Origin: PALSA-1296 sp037143335
GTDB lineage: Bacteria; Bacteroidota; Ignavibacteria; Palsa-1295
Length of the DNA: 64,000 nt
Assembly: GCA_037143335.1 (NCBI GenBank)
Contig: JBAWZA010000001.1
Location: 124,001 to 188,000, forward strand
Reading direction: 5' to 3'
The position numbers were made by a program, and so were the translations under genes. The notes beneath the pieces are model-generated. The model saw only the letters and a list, made by a program, of their open reading frames with translations. It had not been told where the DNA came from and did not search any database. This document shows positions 41,818 through 50,512 of this stretch, one piece after another; positions within the stretch are counted from its first letter, which is position 1; the number at the start of each line of letters is the position of its first letter.

Positions 41818-42828
41818 GTGAAACACAGTCTTGTCATTTATTTTCTTCTCCTATCTGTCCCGATCTTCGCGCAGATACGCCTTGAGGCCACTGGTGCCAC
41901 AGCGCATGATAGCCTTCCACCTGCAATAGGGCATAAATCATATTTAGGAAGCCCTCATACTCTTCCGGCGCCTCAGCAAACAAGTGTTCAAGAAATCAAT
42001 TGGACAAAATTTGGAATTGCATCGGGGTTGATGGCTGGCTCGTTTGTTGGACTTTACTTTATAGAAAAATCATGGTGGCCCGATTCAGATCGAACGGCTT
42101 TTCATATACAAGATGATCCGGACTATGAAAAAAATTACGACAAGTTCGGACATGGTTTTGGCGCATATTATACGAGTCATTTTTTTCAGGAGGCTTTTGC
42201 CTGGAGCGGAATTGATAGCTCACAATCATATTTGCTCGGAGCTGTCTGTGGTGCGATGTATGAGTTTTATGTAGAGATTGAAGATGGATTCGGAAAATCC
42301 TGGGGCTTCTCCCCAGGGGATGCAAAGGCTGATCTTATCGGTGCAAGTTTTTTTCTTTTACGAAATCGGGTTGATTTTTTTAGAAATTTTCAGTACAAGT
42401 GGCTCTACTATCCGAACGCAGACTCACTTTATTTCGCTTCTCATTCTACCTACAACCCGATAGATGATTATGAGGGGCAATCATATTGGTTTACTGCAGA
42501 TATTCATCGGATGCTCCCTGAATCCTGGAAAGACTATTGGCCGATGTGGTTGAACCTCGCATTTGGAATTGGTGGCATCGGCTTAGAAACATTTGATACA
42601 AATTCACCTACAGGGAATCCGTACGATAACCGCCACAAAGCGTATTACCTAAGCCTTGACTTCGATATGGAAAAGATTATTCCTGAGTCAGATATCGGTA
42701 TCATAAACTTCATCAGGCGTGGGTTATCGTATTGGCATTTACCTGCGCCAGCGTACCGGATCTCACCTGATCCGAGATTTTTTGTGCTATTCCCGTTTCA
42801 CATGACCATCGGGTCACACGCACATTGA
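41818..42828 (+). CDS. DUF2279 (YfiM-like) exported protein
   Basis: 336 residues with a cleavable leader (VIYFLLLSVPIFAQ) and GTG start; no ATG is nearby in frame. The family core is FGIASGLMAGSFVGLYFIEK, DKFGHGFGAYYTSHFFQEAF (charged His motif), and GAVCGAMYEFYVEIEDGFGK then WGFSPGDAKADLIGA, a pattern of YfiM/DUF2279 proteins with membrane-inserted segments. Function unknown; probably an outer-membrane or periplasmic protein. The next gene begins 10 bases later. Confidence 0.78.
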   Translation: MKHSLVIYFLLLSVPIFAQIRLEATGATAHDSLPPAIGHKSYLGSPHTLPAPQQTSVQEINWTKFGIASGLMAGSFVGLYFIEKSWWPDSDRTAFHIQDDPDYEKNYDKFGHGFGAYYTSHFFQEAFAWSGIDSSQSYLLGAVCGAMYEFYVEIEDGFGKSWGFSPGDAKADLIGASFFLLRNRVDFFRNFQYKWLYYPNADSLYFASHSTYNPIDDYEGQSYWFTADIHRMLPESWKDYWPMWLNLAFGIGGIGLETFDTNSPTGNPYDNRHKAYYLSLDFDMEKIIPESDIGIINFIRRGLSYWHLPAPAYRISPDPRFFVLFPFHMTIGSHAH

Positions 42829-42838
42829 TGTGTTCTTG

Positions 42839-43585
42839 ATGGAAGACCAAAAAATTCAGATTTCGATTGTTATTCCCACAAAGAACGAAGAGTCCTTACT
42901 TGCAGCATGCCTCAAGCAAATCTCAAATGATCTCCAGCAACGATATTCGCTCGAGCTGATCGTCTCCGACGGAGGTTCGACCGACAACACCGTGACGATT
43001 GCGAAAACATTCACGGATCGCATCGTCATCCATGATACTGCATCACGCCTTCAAACAATCGCCGAAGGAAGAAATGCAGGGGCAGCGTTAGCGAAAGGAG
43101 AAATTATCATGTTCCTGAACGCGGATACCGAAGTGCCGAATTGTGAAAAATTTATTCAAAGAATATTACACCTCATGTCACCAGATAGAGAGCTTGTGGC
43201 ATTAGCAGTGAAGGTACAAATTCGTCCTGATGAGAGAATCCTCTCTGATAAATTATTCCACACATTTTTCAATCAGTACGTACGAATCCTGAATTTTTTC
43301 GGAATGGGAATGGGCAGGGGGGAGTGTCAGATCATTCGTAAAACTACCTTCCTAGCCTGTGGTGGCTATAACTCATCACTTGCCGCTGGCGAGGATTTCG
43401 ATCTCTACCATCGCCTAACTAAATATGGGAAAGTGCGCTACGATAGTAGATTACTCGTCTATGAATCACCACGTCGTTACCGAAAATACGGGTACGCAAA
43501 AGTGTATTTCGATTGGGTGAGTAATGGATTATCGGTTCTCTTTCGGGGGAAAGCCTCGAGCAAGACTTGGGAAGAAGTGCGGTAA
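42839..43585 (+). CDS. Family 2 glycosyltransferase
   Basis: About 248 residues, soluble GT-A fold: ISIVIPTKNEESLLAACLKQ, IVSDGGSTDNTV (nucleotide-sugar Asp), EGRNAGAALAKGEIIMFLNA, DTE metal site, and AAGEDFDLYHRL in the acceptor half. No TM helix, though the C-terminal YFDWVSNGLSVLF stretch is hydrophobic. ATG 42839 is used; a GTG at 42830 is also open. It probably adds a sugar to a cell-envelope lipid or polysaccharide; donor and acceptor are not readable. Confidence 0.88.
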   Translation: MEDQKIQISIVIPTKNEESLLAACLKQISNDLQQRYSLELIVSDGGSTDNTVTIAKTFTDRIVIHDTASRLQTIAEGRNAGAALAKGEIIMFLNADTEVPNCEKFIQRILHLMSPDRELVALAVKVQIRPDERILSDKLFHTFFNQYVRILNFFGMGMGRGECQIIRKTTFLACGGYNSSLAAGEDFDLYHRLTKYGKVRYDSRLLVYESPRRYRKYGYAKVYFDWVSNGLSVLFRGKASSKTWEEVR

Positions 43586-43596
43586 TTCTCGCGCTC

Positions 43597-45348
43597 TTAA
43601 AAGCTAGTATAGAATTTTACTTGAAGATCAAATTGCGAAGGCTGGCCTACGCCGAGAGGGAAGATAGGTCCGGCAGTGACATCAACGCCAACCGAAGTCC
43701 CGACACCACCTGGTGTGGTCATAATGCCGAACGAAGGCGCCATGAGCGTAGCTGAGTGAATTCCACCTCGTGACGTTGGGCTTTCGGAAGAATAGATTCC
43801 GTAAAATCCTAAGCGGACAACGGGTTGAATCACGCCACCGAGTATACTAAGTGGCGACCATCCTAATTGTAAACCAAGCGATTTAGGAGAACTGAAAAAA
43901 TTTGAGAAATTTGATGGTGCGTCATACGTAAGGTAAGGCCCACTTGCTGAATAAAGCCATCCGTACGAAAGATCTAATGTTAGCGATGGCACGGCTGATT
44001 GAATCCCTATCATCAAGCTCGCACCAGAACTCTTACCAAAACCAAGTCCAACTCTTCCACGAAGCCCAGAAATCACATTGGATTGACTTGCTTCCACTAT
44101 CCGCTTCAGTTCTGCCTTCTCGTCGCGCTCCTTGTCAAGTGTCGCATTCAGGGTGGTTACCTTGCTTTCCGCAACCGTCTTTGCAATATTCAATGCGTAC
44201 AACAGTTTTTGTGCGCTCTCTTTCTTTCCGCCAACTTCCAATGTGTCACTTGCAAGTGGGAATGAATTACGAACGATCATCGGCGATTTCTTTTCGAAGC
44301 TTTTTGTCTCCTCGAAAATAATTTTCCCAGATTCAATATCTTTTGCTTGCAAGCGGTACTGATATGTGCCGTCGAGGTTATGCTTCATATCATGCTCAGC
44401 AAGATAGTCTGCTGGGTGCATGACTGAATCAATAAGTGTGAGCGGATGCGCTGGATCGACGACGGAAAGCAGATCCAGCTTCACAGCACACGTCTTAGCA
44501 ATCGTATAGCCAATGGAGAGCTTTGATGAAATAGATGAGATTGATGACTTGCCAAGATCGAAATGGAGCTTATCGCCGTTGAGTAAAATATCCTCTTTGA
44601 TATGACGGGCGAAGTCTTCGTAGAAATTTAGCGTTTCGTTGTCATCGATCTTGAAGATGTAATGGTTATCAGATGGAGTGTTATCGAGGCTCAATCTGAT
44701 TGGCTCCCCGGGACGCGTCGTAAATTCTTTTGCATATCGCTCGAACTTCTTTTCATCATCCGTACGATTGGATTCGACAGCGCGTTCGATCACGATATAA
44801 TACCGAAGCGAATCACTCTTCGCATTCGGAATTCGTGGTAATGGCAGAATTCCGATATAGATCGAGTAGGATGCCAAGTCACCAATCGTAGCAAGCGGAC
44901 TTACAAGTGGGAGTGCAAGTGGAGTGCGCGCTGAACCTGTGAAATACATCACGGCTTGATGATTCGGCGGGGTGGAATCAGATGTATGCATCCGACCCTC
45001 CGGCGAGTAATTCATGTAATGGGGAACGAGGTGGAAGCTTGCTTCATGCAAAACAACTTCACCTGTTGGTGCATCGGTACGTACGTAATTTGCTTCGAGG
45101 CGGAGTAATTCGGGTTCGAGATTCGAGCCGTATTTTGCGCGCTCTTGCTCAAGGCGCTCATGCATCAAATCGTCAATGGTCTTGATATACTCTTGCGGAG
45201 TCTTCGCGCGCAACGGCACATCAACTCTATATGGATTATCATGGACGGTTTGTGAAAAAACCGAACTAACAGTAACCATAACAAAAGCCACGAGCAGAAT
45301 GACTCTGCCTGTGGCTCTTGTACGAGGTATGTGTTTCTCTGTATTCAC
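43597..45348 (-). CDS. Exported protein with coiled coil and C-terminal beta-barrel-like region
   Basis: 583 residues. A signal segment (RVILLVAFVMVTVSSVFSQ) ends near residue 33. Residues ~34-390 are beta-rich and soluble with conserved-looking TPQEYIKTIDDLM and RPGEPIRLSLDNTP (GWxTD-like context but no GWxTD motif). A charged helix (NATLDKERDEKAELKRIVEA) follows near 405-425. The final ~150 residues have alternating amphipathic strands (RGRVGLGFGKSSGASLMIGI, FDLQVKFYTSF) ending in Phe, as in outer-membrane barrels. No family recognised. It lies 75 bases after an anti-sigma gene on the same strand, so it may be the main target of that ECF pair. Confidence 0.6.
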   Translation of the reverse strand: MNTEKHIPRTRATGRVILLVAFVMVTVSSVFSQTVHDNPYRVDVPLRAKTPQEYIKTIDDLMHERLEQERAKYGSNLEPELLRLEANYVRTDAPTGEVVLHEASFHLVPHYMNYSPEGRMHTSDSTPPNHQAVMYFTGSARTPLALPLVSPLATIGDLASYSIYIGILPLPRIPNAKSDSLRYYIVIERAVESNRTDDEKKFERYAKEFTTRPGEPIRLSLDNTPSDNHYIFKIDDNETLNFYEDFARHIKEDILLNGDKLHFDLGKSSISSISSKLSIGYTIAKTCAVKLDLLSVVDPAHPLTLIDSVMHPADYLAEHDMKHNLDGTYQYRLQAKDIESGKIIFEETKSFEKKSPMIVRNSFPLASDTLEVGGKKESAQKLLYALNIAKTVAESKVTTLNATLDKERDEKAELKRIVEASQSNVISGLRGRVGLGFGKSSGASLMIGIQSAVPSLTLDLSYGWLYSASGPYLTYDAPSNFSNFFSSPKSLGLQLGWSPLSILGGVIQPVVRLGFYGIYSSESPTSRGGIHSATLMAPSFGIMTTPGGVGTSVGVDVTAGPIFPLGVGQPSQFDLQVKFYTSF

Positions 45349-45423
45349 TTTTCACAAACAATCTGTTGGGCAAACTATAGTAGTGTTGTGGCGGGAATCA
45401 CGTCACTTCCGTAATAATGTTGA

Positions 45424-46179
45424 TTACATTTGGTCTGCCACTTTGTCCTGGTCGGTAACGGCTACAGCACGAGTCTCTTTGATAAGCTTAGCATACCGAT
45501 GAGAAATCATGATGTCTGCTGGATCAACCTTTGTTTGCGTCTGTGGGGGCGCTTCGGCTACTGTGCTTGTGTTGACTGCAAAATCTGTTTTTGTTATTGA
45601 TTGCTGAACTGGTGTCGCGGCTTGATGACGAACACTTGTGCCAACATTCGAAGTTAAATGTTGTGTCGCATTCAATGCTACATCATTCGAAGTAGTAGTT
45701 GTCGGAGCAACCGCTGCTGGCACTGACTGCGTAGGAGTTGAAACGCTTGGGGATGTCGAGACAGGCACTTGCGTGATCATCTCGTTACGCACATTGAAAT
45801 TAAACCAGACAGATACCGCCAGACCAGCGAGTACAAAACCCATTGCTGTACGCTTTGCCCAGAGATACTTGACATTGCGAACTGCCGTCACGAGCTTCTC
45901 AGATGCAATTGGTGCGCGAGCCGGAACAACTGCTGCTTTGCGGGCATCAGCCATCGCACCAAGCAGAATGTTCTTTGTCTTACGATCAACTTCTTTCGAG
46001 AGCATAAATCTATTATCAACTCCAGAGCGTGCCATCGCTGAAGCCAAGATTTTGTACTCGGCAACTGCGCTTGCAAGTGTGGGGTTGGAGCGAAGCTCTT
46101 GCTCGAACTCTTGGGTTGCCGAGAGTTCGCCATCGAGATAGGCTACAATATGCTCATCTGTTATAATATGCTTTTTCAT
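45424..46179 (-). CDS. Transmembrane anti-sigma factor
   Basis: 251 residues. The N-terminal ~70 (ITDEHIVAYLDGELSATQEF then EQELRSNPTLASAVAEYK) match the 'D-G-E-L' anti-sigma domain, without the zinc HxxxCxxC motif. One TM helix lies near 111-128 (TAMGFVLAGLAVSVWFNF). The periplasmic part is Thr/Ser/Pro/Val-rich and low complexity. The start overlaps the sigma gene by 4 bases (ATGA), the standard coupling for ECF/anti-sigma pairs. The signal sensed outside is unknown. Confidence 0.85.
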   Translation of the reverse strand: MKKHIITDEHIVAYLDGELSATQEFEQELRSNPTLASAVAEYKILASAMARSGVDNRFMLSKEVDRKTKNILLGAMADARKAAVVPARAPIASEKLVTAVRNVKYLWAKRTAMGFVLAGLAVSVWFNFNVRNEMITQVPVSTSPSVSTPTQSVPAAVAPTTTTSNDVALNATQHLTSNVGTSVRHQAATPVQQSITKTDFAVNTSTVAEAPPQTQTKVDPADIMISHRYAKLIKETRAVAVTDQDKVADQM

Positions 46180-47108
46180 ACGTTGTCTTCTTCTTGTTCT
46201 GCGACGCTATGCTTCGCAGGAAAATCTTGGCCGATTAACGGCGTTAACACTTTGCGCAAACGCTTCTTGGCACGGAATACTCGGATCCTGATCGTTGATA
46301 GCGATGTACCGGTTATTTTCCCGATCTCATCATACGTCAGTCCTTCGTACTCGCTCATCAGCAGTGCTTCGCGATAGGTATCAGGAAGCTCGGCTATGGC
46401 AGCCAGGAGTAAATTCGTTTGCTCCTTCTGGGATAGTATCTCAAGAGGGTCATCATTTCTTGATACACTTGTCGCACCTTCGAGTGCTTCATCTTCGCTG
46501 AATGCATCCGGATCAACCGTTTGCCCAGCAGAGAGATGGCTTCGAAGACCTCGTTTCTTTGAACTGAGGCAGGTATTACGAGTAACCGTAAAGATCCATG
46601 CGCGGAATTCGCCTGAAATAAAGGTGTTGCGATACTGAGAAACCCTAAGAAATACCTCTTGGAATGTATCCTCTACCAGCTCTTCGGAAAGTCCTGCCGA
46701 AAGGAGTACTTTCGCACAGTAAGCATACACGCTTGATTTATAGCGCTCGTAGAGAATTAAAAAAGCTTTGTCTTCGCCCTTTTGGTACCGAAAGAAGCAA
46801 TCTTCGTCGTTCTCAATCCCTTTTGCAATGAACTCGTCTGTGAATGATTTCGCAACTCCCGGACGCTTGCGCATCTGGCCGTTGGCAAAAAATCGCGACT
46901 TCGGAACTTCGATCACCTCAGGTAACTCTGCTTCCAGAATTTCCTCGTGGGTGGTCTCAGCAAGATCAATCTCTGATGATGGAAAGTCTTCGGTCGGCAT
47001 AAGGGGTAAAGAGGACTCCTCAAAGTAGTCCTGTGATCCAGCGGCCAGACCTCTGCTTTCCGAATTATCCAGAGGTGTATCCTGTCGTTTATAAGAACTT
47101 TCAGACAC
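46176..47108 (-). CDS. ECF sigma factor with long acidic N-terminal extension
   Basis: 310 residues. Residues ~105-175 are sigma region 2 (DEDCFFRYQKGEDKAFLILY, VEDTFQEVFLRVSQYR, FRAWIFTVTRNTCL) and ~225-285 region 4 (LLLAAIAELPDTYREALLMS, YDEIGKITGTSLSTIRIRV). The first ~100 residues are acidic and Ser/Glu-rich with no known domain. The frame opens with GTG at 47106-47108; ATG starts at about 47000 (MPTEDF) or ~46880 (MRKRPG) would remove part or most of the extension, so its length is uncertain. Coupled to the anti-sigma gene downstream. Confidence 0.82.
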   Translation of the reverse strand: MSESSYKRQDTPLDNSESRGLAAGSQDYFEESSLPLMPTEDFPSSEIDLAETTHEEILEAELPEVIEVPKSRFFANGQMRKRPGVAKSFTDEFIAKGIENDEDCFFRYQKGEDKAFLILYERYKSSVYAYCAKVLLSAGLSEELVEDTFQEVFLRVSQYRNTFISGEFRAWIFTVTRNTCLSSKKRGLRSHLSAGQTVDPDAFSEDEALEGATSVSRNDDPLEILSQKEQTNLLLAAIAELPDTYREALLMSEYEGLTYDEIGKITGTSLSTIRIRVFRAKKRLRKVLTPLIGQDFPAKHSVAEQEEDNV

Positions 47109-47185
47109 GTGAATAATTACACCTCAAGATGAAGAAAATATGAAAATACCTTGTTCAAGTAGTAAAAAACCTAACTATGTTGAAA

Positions 47186-47214
47186 AGTGGATAAAATTGG
47201 GGATAAGTGTATAA
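47186..47214. other. DnaA-box-like cluster in an intergenic gap
   Basis: AGTGGATAA (47186), TGGGGATAA (47198) and AGTGTATAA (47206) each differ by one or two bases from the DnaA box TGTGGATAA, all in one orientation. The 270-base gap between the ECF sigma gene and hsdR also holds an 8-G run at 47330-47337; nothing else was recognised. No dnaA or dnaN is near, so this is a regulatory or titration site at most. Confidence 0.3.
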
Positions 47215-47378
47215 CTCCCCCCACCACAAACTCACCTACATGTAGTAACGCCGTTCAAATTATTTAAGTGCTAAAATGGTAGAAAACCCTCCTACTAATG
47301 TACGAAAACTTCTGAATAGATGGATGTAAGGGGGGGGCGTATCAATAATTTACTGAACCCGGAATGCCAAAAGTAAAA

Positions 47379-49667
47379 TTATGCAGCTCGGGAATACAGA
47401 TGCTTCTGGAAGTCGAAAAAGACGTTGCGGATGGTCTCGACATTGCCAAGATTGCGGACTGCATCAGCAGAGGAATGATATTTCAGATTCAATAGAACAG
47501 GAAGTTTTTCTTCATCCAATTCTTCGACTCCTTTTTCGGAGTATTTGGAAATGACGAACTTGAGGAATTCGGAATGATTGTCATCCACTCCGGCAAAGAT
47601 CTTATCGTTGACAAGCTTAACCCTTTCCACTCTGGAAATTTTCGGCGTGACGAAGGTAATATAACTCAACACATCGAGCAAGTCGCAATCTTCGGCATCG
47701 ACCATCTTCTGCAATGCTTCCAGATTCTCTTTATTAAATCCTTGCTCGGAAAGTTTATCCAATAAATCTTTTCTCGTTTTAGGGACTGACCAAAGCTTCC
47801 GAAGTTCTTCTTCGGTCTTGCAATAGGCGGGCATAATGCCTATCATCGAATCCATAAATTCCTGAACGGACATCGGCTTACCGTCTGCGCTCCAGAAACT
47901 CGTCTGCATCATGTGCTGGATTTCGCGCTCTTTGCCGTCGCGAAGTTTGATTTTGATCTTTTTCTTTGGCTCCGGCCCGGGTTCAGGCCCCGGCTCTGGC
48001 GGAATGGGAGGGGGTTTCGGCTTTGGGATTCCGGGTTCTGTCGTCTCATCTATCGGATCGCCATCCCATTCAGGATCGGCGAAGTGATGGTAGGCATCGA
48101 CAAAATCAAAGATCGTAAAATATTCCTTGCCTTCGAAAAGCCTTGTTCCTCTGCCGATGATCTGTTTGAATTCGATCATAGAATTCACAGGGCGCATCAA
48201 GACGATATTCCGAATGTTCCTTGCATCGACACCGGTCGAGAGTTTTTGCGAAGTGGTAAGAATTGTGGGTACGGATTTTTCATTATCCTGGAAGTCTCTC
48301 AGAAATTGCTCGCCTCGCGCGCCGTCATCGGCAGTTACGCGCTCGCAGTATCCCGGATCGTGGCTTGTCTTGACTTGATTGATCAAATCTCTGAGGAGCA
48401 ATGCATGTTTCTGCGTTGCTCCGAATACAAGAGCCTTATCATTCTGATCGCATTCATTCATGAAGACCTCAACGCGTTTCCTCTCGCGTGCTTCGATCTC
48501 GATGGTGCGATTAAAATCTTTCTCTTCGTAAACCTTGCCTTCTTCTATTTCTCCTTCAACGACCTCGTCATCTGACGTATAAAAATATGTATCAAGTGTG
48601 GTTTGGATGCGGTGTACTTTGAAGGGCGTAAGGAAGCCGTCGTTGATTCCGGCTTTCAGCGAATAGGTATAGAGCGGTTCGCCGAAGTATTTATAGGTAT
48701 CGACATTATCTTTTCTCTTCGGAGTTGCCGTGAGACCTAACTGCACTGCCGGAGAAAAATAATTCATGATATCGCGCCAGTTCGATTCATCGTTCGCGCC
48801 GCCGCGATGGCATTCGTCTATAATAATAAGATCGAAAAAATCCGGAGGGTATGCGCCAAAATACGGTGTGTTCTCCGGTCCGCTCATGAAGGTCTGGAAT
48901 ATGGTGAAGAATATACTTCCTGACATCGGCAAGCCTTTCTTGCGGATTTCATCGGGCTTGATGCGGACTTTCGCATCGTCAGTGAATGCACCAAATTCAT
49001 TGAATGCCTGATCGGCAAGGATATTCCTATCGGCTAAGAATAAGATTCGCGGACGTCGTGCACCGTCTCTATTCAAATTCCACCTCGCCTGAAAAAGCTT
49101 CCAGGCAATTTGAAATGCAATCGTTGTTTTGCCTGTGCCTGTTGCCAAAGTCAGTAGTAATCTCTGCTTCTCTTCGGCAATCGCATTAACCGTTTTGTTA
49201 ATTGCAATCTCCTGATAGTAGCGCGGAGCACGTGTGCCTTCAAGAGGAATTTCTGCAAACTTTTCTTTCCACTGATTCCAATCGGCAAAAGTTCTCTTCC
49301 ATAATTCATCGGGAGTCGGGAAGCGATCTATCAATCCTTCCTTGCCGGAGCGCATCGAGATCTCATAAATTCCATTGCCATTTGTAGAGAATGTATAATC
49401 AATCTCTAATTTCTTCGCGTAGGCTTTTGCCTGTGCAACTCCTTCGGTAGGACCGAACGTATCTGCTTTCGCTTCAATGACTCCGATCTTCTGATTTTTA
49501 TAGACGAGTATGTAATCGGCAATCTCCGGTTTGCCGCGCAGACCTCCCGGCTCGATCCTGCCATCGGTAATGCGATGCTCGCGCATAACACGCGAATCCC
49601 CCTCACCCCATCCGCTTGCTTTCAGCGCGGGATCGATCAGTTCAGCTCTGGTTTCGGATTCGTTCAT
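47379..49667 (-). CDS. hsdR: Type I restriction enzyme, R subunit
   Basis: 762 residues. The N-terminal endonuclease domain shows the PD-(D/E)xK pattern in KPEIADYILVYKNQKIGVIE and EAKADTFGP. The SF2 translocase has Walker A TLATGTGKT (about 170), IIIDECHRGG, LGLTATPKRKD, TTSQKLSTGVDARNI and IGRGTRLFEG. The C-terminal ~200 residues start after a Pro/Glu linker (PKPPPIPPEPGPEPGPEP) and probably bind HsdM. With HsdM and HsdS it cuts unmodified DNA at a distance. The 98-aa ORF starts upstream with a 4-base gap. Confidence 0.93.
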   Translation of the reverse strand: MNESETRAELIDPALKASGWGEGDSRVMREHRITDGRIEPGGLRGKPEIADYILVYKNQKIGVIEAKADTFGPTEGVAQAKAYAKKLEIDYTFSTNGNGIYEISMRSGKEGLIDRFPTPDELWKRTFADWNQWKEKFAEIPLEGTRAPRYYQEIAINKTVNAIAEEKQRLLLTLATGTGKTTIAFQIAWKLFQARWNLNRDGARRPRILFLADRNILADQAFNEFGAFTDDAKVRIKPDEIRKKGLPMSGSIFFTIFQTFMSGPENTPYFGAYPPDFFDLIIIDECHRGGANDESNWRDIMNYFSPAVQLGLTATPKRKDNVDTYKYFGEPLYTYSLKAGINDGFLTPFKVHRIQTTLDTYFYTSDDEVVEGEIEEGKVYEEKDFNRTIEIEARERKRVEVFMNECDQNDKALVFGATQKHALLLRDLINQVKTSHDPGYCERVTADDGARGEQFLRDFQDNEKSVPTILTTSQKLSTGVDARNIRNIVLMRPVNSMIEFKQIIGRGTRLFEGKEYFTIFDFVDAYHHFADPEWDGDPIDETTEPGIPKPKPPPIPPEPGPEPGPEPKKKIKIKLRDGKEREIQHMMQTSFWSADGKPMSVQEFMDSMIGIMPAYCKTEEELRKLWSVPKTRKDLLDKLSEQGFNKENLEALQKMVDAEDCDLLDVLSYITFVTPKISRVERVKLVNDKIFAGVDDNHSEFLKFVISKYSEKGVEELDEEKLPVLLNLKYHSSADAVRNLGNVETIRNVFFDFQKHLYSRAA

Positions 49668-49671
49668 AATA

Positions 49672-49968
49672 TTATTCGTTCAGATGATGCCAATTATTTT
49701 CTGGTAGCGCGCGAAGAAACTTTGATATCTCATCAAGGTTGCCATGATTATTTGCCCATTCAATGTGATCGGCAAGTCTTACCATTTTATCAAGATTTGT
49801 AGAGTAATGCCAGCCGCCAAGAATCAGAGGTGCAGAAGGTTCATAACCGGCGCCCACTCGTTGCCTTTCAGGAAGCATTTCCCATAGCTCATTCCATTTG
49901 TGTGGCTGCGGACAAACCCTATCGTTTTCTCGACAATAAGCAATTAGTGATTCTGCGGATTCATTCAT
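49672..49968 (-). CDS. 98-aa protein in the restriction locus
   Basis: Start ATG 49966-49968 is preceded by a TATCTTTG box 4 bases upstream; a longer upstream frame has no support. The product (MNESAESLIAYCRENDRVCP, then PQPHKWNELWEMLPERQRVG, NLDKMVRLADHIEWANNHGN) has no TM helix or signal and is rich in Trp. I recall similar short ORFs next to type I hsdR genes with no assigned function, but the family name is not known to me. Co-directional with hsdR, 4 bases upstream of it. Confidence 0.65.
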   Translation of the reverse strand: MNESAESLIAYCRENDRVCPQPHKWNELWEMLPERQRVGAGYEPSAPLILGGWHYSTNLDKMVRLADHIEWANNHGNLDEISKFLRALPENNWHHLNE

Positions 49969-49972
49969 ATTA

Positions 49973-49980
49973 CAAAGATA
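49973..49980 (-). promoter_or_regulatory. -7 box of the 98-aa gene and hsdR, 4 bases before the start
   Basis: Minus-strand TATCTTTG, then TAAT, then ATG. This should drive orf98-hsdR separately from hsdMS, which lie beyond hicBA. Confidence 0.5.
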
Positions 49981-50034
49981 CGACAATTCAACGAATTGTG
50001 AACTACGGATGCCTATCAAACGTTGGTTTATTGT

Positions 50035-50241
50035 ATGAAAATGACTATTGAATTCGAGCGCGAGGATGATGGGCGTTGGATCGCCGAGGTAACAGAACTT
50101 CCGGGAGTTCTCGCCTATGGCAAAACGCCTGACGAGGCTATCGCTCATGCGAAAGCATTGGCGCTGCGCGTTATTGCCGATCGTATGGAGCATGATGAGC
50201 ATTCATCTGAAATGACGGAAATCGTTTTTGCAACGGCATGA
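50035..50241 (+). CDS. hicB: HicB-like antitoxin
   Basis: 68 residues. MKMTIEFEREDDGRWIAEVT then ELPGVLAYGKTPDEAIAHAK is the HicB partial-RNase-H fold pattern (beta-beta-beta-alpha with a conserved LPG and G-x-T/S-x-x-E-A). No C-terminal HTH is present, so this short HicB probably needs another mode of DNA binding for autoregulation. ATG 50035 is used; an earlier one at 50023 lacks family support. It overlaps hicA by 4 bases. It neutralises HicA. Confidence 0.85.
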   Translation: MKMTIEFEREDDGRWIAEVTELPGVLAYGKTPDEAIAHAKALALRVIADRMEHDEHSSEMTEIVFATA

Positions 50242-50450
50242 GTTCGTGGGGTTCGGCAAAAGCTAAACGAGTCCTCGCAGCTTTATTGCGTAACGGCTGG
50301 GCGGTCAAACGACAAACCGGTTCACATAAAGTACTTTCCCGTCCCGGCTCGTCTGATGTAGTTTTTCCATTTCATGATGGTGATGAGATCGGTCCAAAAA
50401 TGCTTGCCCGTATTGCAAAAGCAACAGGACTAAAACCCGAAGACCTATAA
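50238..50450 (+). CDS. hicA: HicA-like mRNA interferase toxin
   Basis: 70 residues with the HicA dsRBD-like pattern: SSWGSAKAKRVLAALLRNGW, AVKRQTGSHKVLSRP with the catalytic His in GSHK, and IGPKMLARIAKATGL at the C-terminus. It cleaves mRNA when free of HicB. The pair lies between hsdS and orf98-hsdR in the opposite orientation, so it interrupts the restriction operon. Confidence 0.85.
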   Translation: MSSWGSAKAKRVLAALLRNGWAVKRQTGSHKVLSRPGSSDVVFPFHDGDEIGPKMLARIAKATGLKPEDL

Positions 50451-50463
50451 TCCCGCGCCCCCA

Positions 50464-50512
50464 AATTCGTAATTCCTAATTCGTAATTCCTAATTCGTAA
50501 TTCGTAATTTAT
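50464..50512. repeat. 7-bp tandem repeat AATTCGT/AATTCCT
   Basis: Six uninterrupted 7-mers (AATTCGT, AATTCCT, AATTCGT, AATTCCT, AATTCGT, AATTCGT) plus a degenerate seventh (AATTTAT) that runs into the stop codon of hsdS. It lies between the convergent hicA and hsdS stops. Confidence 0.7.

Noticed and set aside
43944..44321. 125-codon plus-strand frame within the 583-aa exported protein gene
   Set aside because: The minus-strand gene has a signal peptide and coherent domain order; the plus frame has none.
47330..47337. 8-G run as a phase-variation tract for hsdR
   Set aside because: It lies downstream of the hsdR stop and far from any start codon or promoter on the relevant strand.
47913..48575. 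220-codon plus-strand open frame inside hsdR
   Set aside because: It lies fully antisense to conserved helicase motifs and its product has no recognisable features.
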